This document shows positions 6,287-7,361 of a stretch of DNA of 7,361 nucleotides, one piece after another (positions within the stretch are counted from its first letter, which is position 1; every line of letters starts with the position of its first letter). Location of the stretch: the NCBI GenBank assembly GCA_028706415.1, contig JAQWBK010000038.1, positions 1 through 7,361 on the forward strand, read 5' to 3'. Position numbers and translations under genes: made by a program. A model generated the notes under the pieces. The model was given only the letters and a program-made list of their open reading frames with translations, was not told where the DNA came from and made no database searches. This DNA is from Oscillospiraceae bacterium. Lineage in GTDB: Bacteria; Bacillota; Clostridia; Oscillospirales; Acutalibacteraceae.

Positions 6287-6291
6287 TATTA

Positions 6292-6327
6292 AACAACACG
6301 GTGACGATTTAACCGTGTTGTTCTTTT
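6292..6327 (+). terminator. Intrinsic terminator of the ftsEX operon
   Basis: AACAACACGGT (6292-6302) pairs perfectly with ACCGTGTTGTT (6312-6322) over 11 bp with a 9-nt loop, followed by CTTTTATAA. Placed after the last gene of the operon and before a new promoter, it is a convincing Rho-independent terminator. It is separated from the S41 stop codon only by MITE copy B. Confidence 0.8.
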
Positions 6328-6345
6328 ATAATCACATAAGATTTG

Positions 6346-6374
6346 TTGAAGCCCTTTGCAAATTCTGCTATAAT
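6346..6374 (+). promoter_or_regulatory. Sigma-A promoter with extended -10 for thyX
   Basis: TTGAAG (6346-6351), a 17-bp spacer, then a perfect TATAAT (6369-6374) preceded by TGC (6366-6368, extended -10). Transcription would begin near 6381, giving a 5' leader of about 220 nt before the thyX start. A second TATAAT at 6551-6556 has no acceptable -35 and is considered unlikely. Confidence 0.75.
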
Positions 6375-6380
6375 ATTATC

Positions 6381-6599
6381 TGATACTAATTCCGATTATA
6401 AAACTTCCAATAAATCAAGCAAAAAGCTTTGATATATGGGTTTTTGTGCGGATTTATTGGTAAGGTTTTAATGAGGAATCAGTATGATAATGGTGTTTTC
6501 GCGTTTTTCCTTAGAATGGGATAACACCATATTTATTAATGAATGGTTTGTATAATAATGACCCAACAAATTAATGCCCATTATGGAGGGAAATACCTG
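6381..6599 (+). promoter_or_regulatory. Structured 5' leader of thyX, candidate cis-regulatory RNA
   Basis: The leader holds three possible secondary structures. First, a long stem: 6400-6416 (AAAACTTCCAATAAATC) with 6451-6469, 17 bp including one G-U pair and a 2-nt bulge, enclosing a small AAGC/GCTT hairpin (6417-6429). Second, ATGGTGTT (6490-6497) with AACACCAT (6523-6530), loop of 25 nt. Third, ATAATG with CATTAT just before the thyX Shine-Dalgarno GGAGGG (about 6555-6590). It also contains a possible 17-codon ORF (6471-6524). I do not recognise a known riboswitch class, and no T-run follows the stems, so any control would act on translation or through a leader peptide. The long imperfect inverted repeat could alternatively be a small mobile repeat. 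Confidence 0.4.
6471..6524 (+). CDS. Possible 17-residue leader peptide upstream of thyX
   Basis: ATG at 6471 with TAAGG (6461-6465) 5 nt upstream encodes MRNQYDNGVFAFFLRMG and stops at TAA 6522-6524. Its Shine-Dalgarno lies inside the right arm of the long leader stem, and its stop codon lies at the base of the second hairpin. This arrangement would suit translational control, but an ORF of this length occurs by chance easily. The peptide has no run of one amino acid as in classical attenuators. Confidence 0.2.
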   Translation: MRNQYDNGVFAFFLRMG

Positions 6600-7361
6600 A
6601 TGATAAAGGTTTCGCTTATTTCACATACGCCCCAGCCGGAACATACGGTTGCCGCCGCCGCCAAGCTTTGTTACTCCCCCTCGTCAATTGATGATTTGCG
6701 GGAAGGGCTTACCGACGAAAAGGCAGGTTCATTTGTTGATATGCTCTCTGAAATCGGCCACGAAAGCCCAATTGAACATGCGGTTTTCACCTTTGGTATC
6801 GAGGGAGTATCTCGTTCACTGCTTGCCCAGATAACCCGCCACCGTATCGCCTCATTCAGCGTTCAAAGTCAGCGATATGTTCGGGAGAGCAGATTTGAAT
6901 ATGTTGTCCCCCCCGAAATTGATTTCCTCCCCCAAGCCAGAGAATTATATATTAAGGCGATGGAGGAAGACCAGGCATATTATGAGCAGTTAAGCGATAT
7001 ATTAAAGGCAAAGCATATGGCGGTCTTGCTGGAAGAGGGAATGGACAAGAAGCAGGCTTCCCGCACAGCAGAAAAGGCAGCCATTGAGGATGCCCGTTTT
7101 GTGCTTCCCAACTCCTGCACCACAAAAATGATTGTCACCATGAATGCCCGCAGCCTGCAAAACTTCTTTGCACACAGATGCTGCAACAGGGCGCAGTGGG
7201 AAATACGCCAGCTTGCCGAGAAAATGCTCAGGCTTTGCCTTGAAGCAGCTCCCCATCTTTTCCACCGCTCAGGGCCGCCCTGCTTGCGGGGAGGTTGCAC
7301 CGAGGGCAAGATGACATGCGGAAAAGCCGCCGAAATGCGGGCTTATTATAAAAGTCTGTCG
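6600..7361 (+). CDS. thyX: Flavin-dependent thymidylate synthase ThyX, 3' end beyond window
   Basis: ThyX makes dTMP from dUMP using methylenetetrahydrofolate and FAD/NADPH, replacing the ThyA route. 254 codons are open to the window edge with no stop, so the C-terminus is cut; by family length little is likely missing. The ThyX motif is present as RHRIASFSVQSQRY (80-93): R80-H81-R82, S85, S90, R92 are kept, with Ser at position 87 where the usual motif has Asn. NARSLQNFFAHRCCNRAQWEIR (around 181-202) matches the substrate-binding C-terminal helix region. A cysteine-containing tail follows: C228, C233 and C240 in GPPCLRGGCTEGKMTCG. The start at ATG 6600 is preceded by GGAGGG (6585-6590). It is transcribed from its own promoter at 6346 after the ftsEX-operon terminator. 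Confidence 0.93.
   Translation, partial: MIKVSLISHTPQPEHTVAAAAKLCYSPSSIDDLREGLTDEKAGSFVDMLSEIGHESPIEHAVFTFGIEGVSRSLLAQITRHRIASFSVQSQRYVRESRFEYVVPPEIDFLPQARELYIKAMEEDQAYYEQLSDILKAKHMAVLLEEGMDKKQASRTAEKAAIEDARFVLPNSCTTKMIVTMNARSLQNFFAHRCCNRAQWEIRQLAEKMLRLCLEAAPHLFHRSGPPCLRGGCTEGKMTCGKAAEMRAYYKSLS

Noticed and set aside
6551..6556. Second TATAAT as an alternative thyX promoter
   Set aside because: No -35-like hexamer lies 16-18 bp upstream and there is no TGn extension, whereas the promoter at 6346-6374 has all three elements.
6649..6834. Plus-strand 61-codon ORF near the thyX start
   Set aside because: It is out of frame with thyX, whose frame from 6600 carries the ThyX motif and runs open to the window end.

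Overview
The window reads as chromosomal DNA of a low-to-moderate GC Firmicute, most likely class Clostridia (Oscillospiraceae/Ruminococcaceae-like). The basis is Gram-positive style Shine-Dalgarno sequences (GAGGGGAA, AAGGGGG), sigma-A type promoters with an extended -10, an FtsE-FtsX-secreted hydrolase-S41 gene order familiar from Firmicutes, and a ThyX with the cysteine-containing C-terminus I associate with clostridial enzymes. The taxonomic placement is inference from protein character and was not searched.

Layout, left to right, all genes on the + strand. Positions 1-551 are non-coding: an end of a repeat element with an unusual perfect palindrome (1-104), a candidate sigma-A promoter (274-302), then a 150-bp MITE-like element (371-520) lying between that promoter and the first gene. 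Next is a PucR/CdaR-type regulator (552-1637), then a gap of about 300 bp with a weak terminator-like hairpin. A tight four-gene operon follows: ftsE (1940-2704, TTG start), ftsX (2694-3599), a secreted coiled-coil M23 (LytM/EnvC-like) peptidoglycan hydrolase (3589-4833, GTG start) and a membrane-anchored PDZ/S41 'C-terminal processing protease' homologue (4849-6126). A second, inverted copy of the MITE (6135-6286) sits between the last stop codon and a strong intrinsic terminator (6292-6327). A separate transcription unit then starts from a near-consensus promoter (6346-6374), runs through a structured leader of about 220 nt with a possible 17-codon leader ORF, and enters thyX (6600 to beyond the window end).

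The operon is a cell-wall remodelling module. FtsE (cytoplasmic ATPase) and FtsX (membrane subunit with an extracellular loop) would transmit ATP-driven conformational change to the secreted coiled-coil/M23 protein. That protein keeps all visible catalytic and zinc-binding residues, unlike the degenerate LytM domain of E. coli EnvC. The S41 protein at the end of the operon lacks both catalytic-dyad residues (Ser to Gly, Lys to Arg) while keeping its fold motifs and PDZ domain, so it looks like a pseudoprotease that may act as a scaffold or regulator. This is the most interesting protein-level observation.

At DNA level the main finding is a small non-coding mobile repeat family. Two near-identical inverted copies, each bounded by TA, bracket the regulator plus the division operon, and a third end of the same kind at the left edge adjoins unrelated sequence. 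The structured thyX leader is the other candidate for something undescribed.
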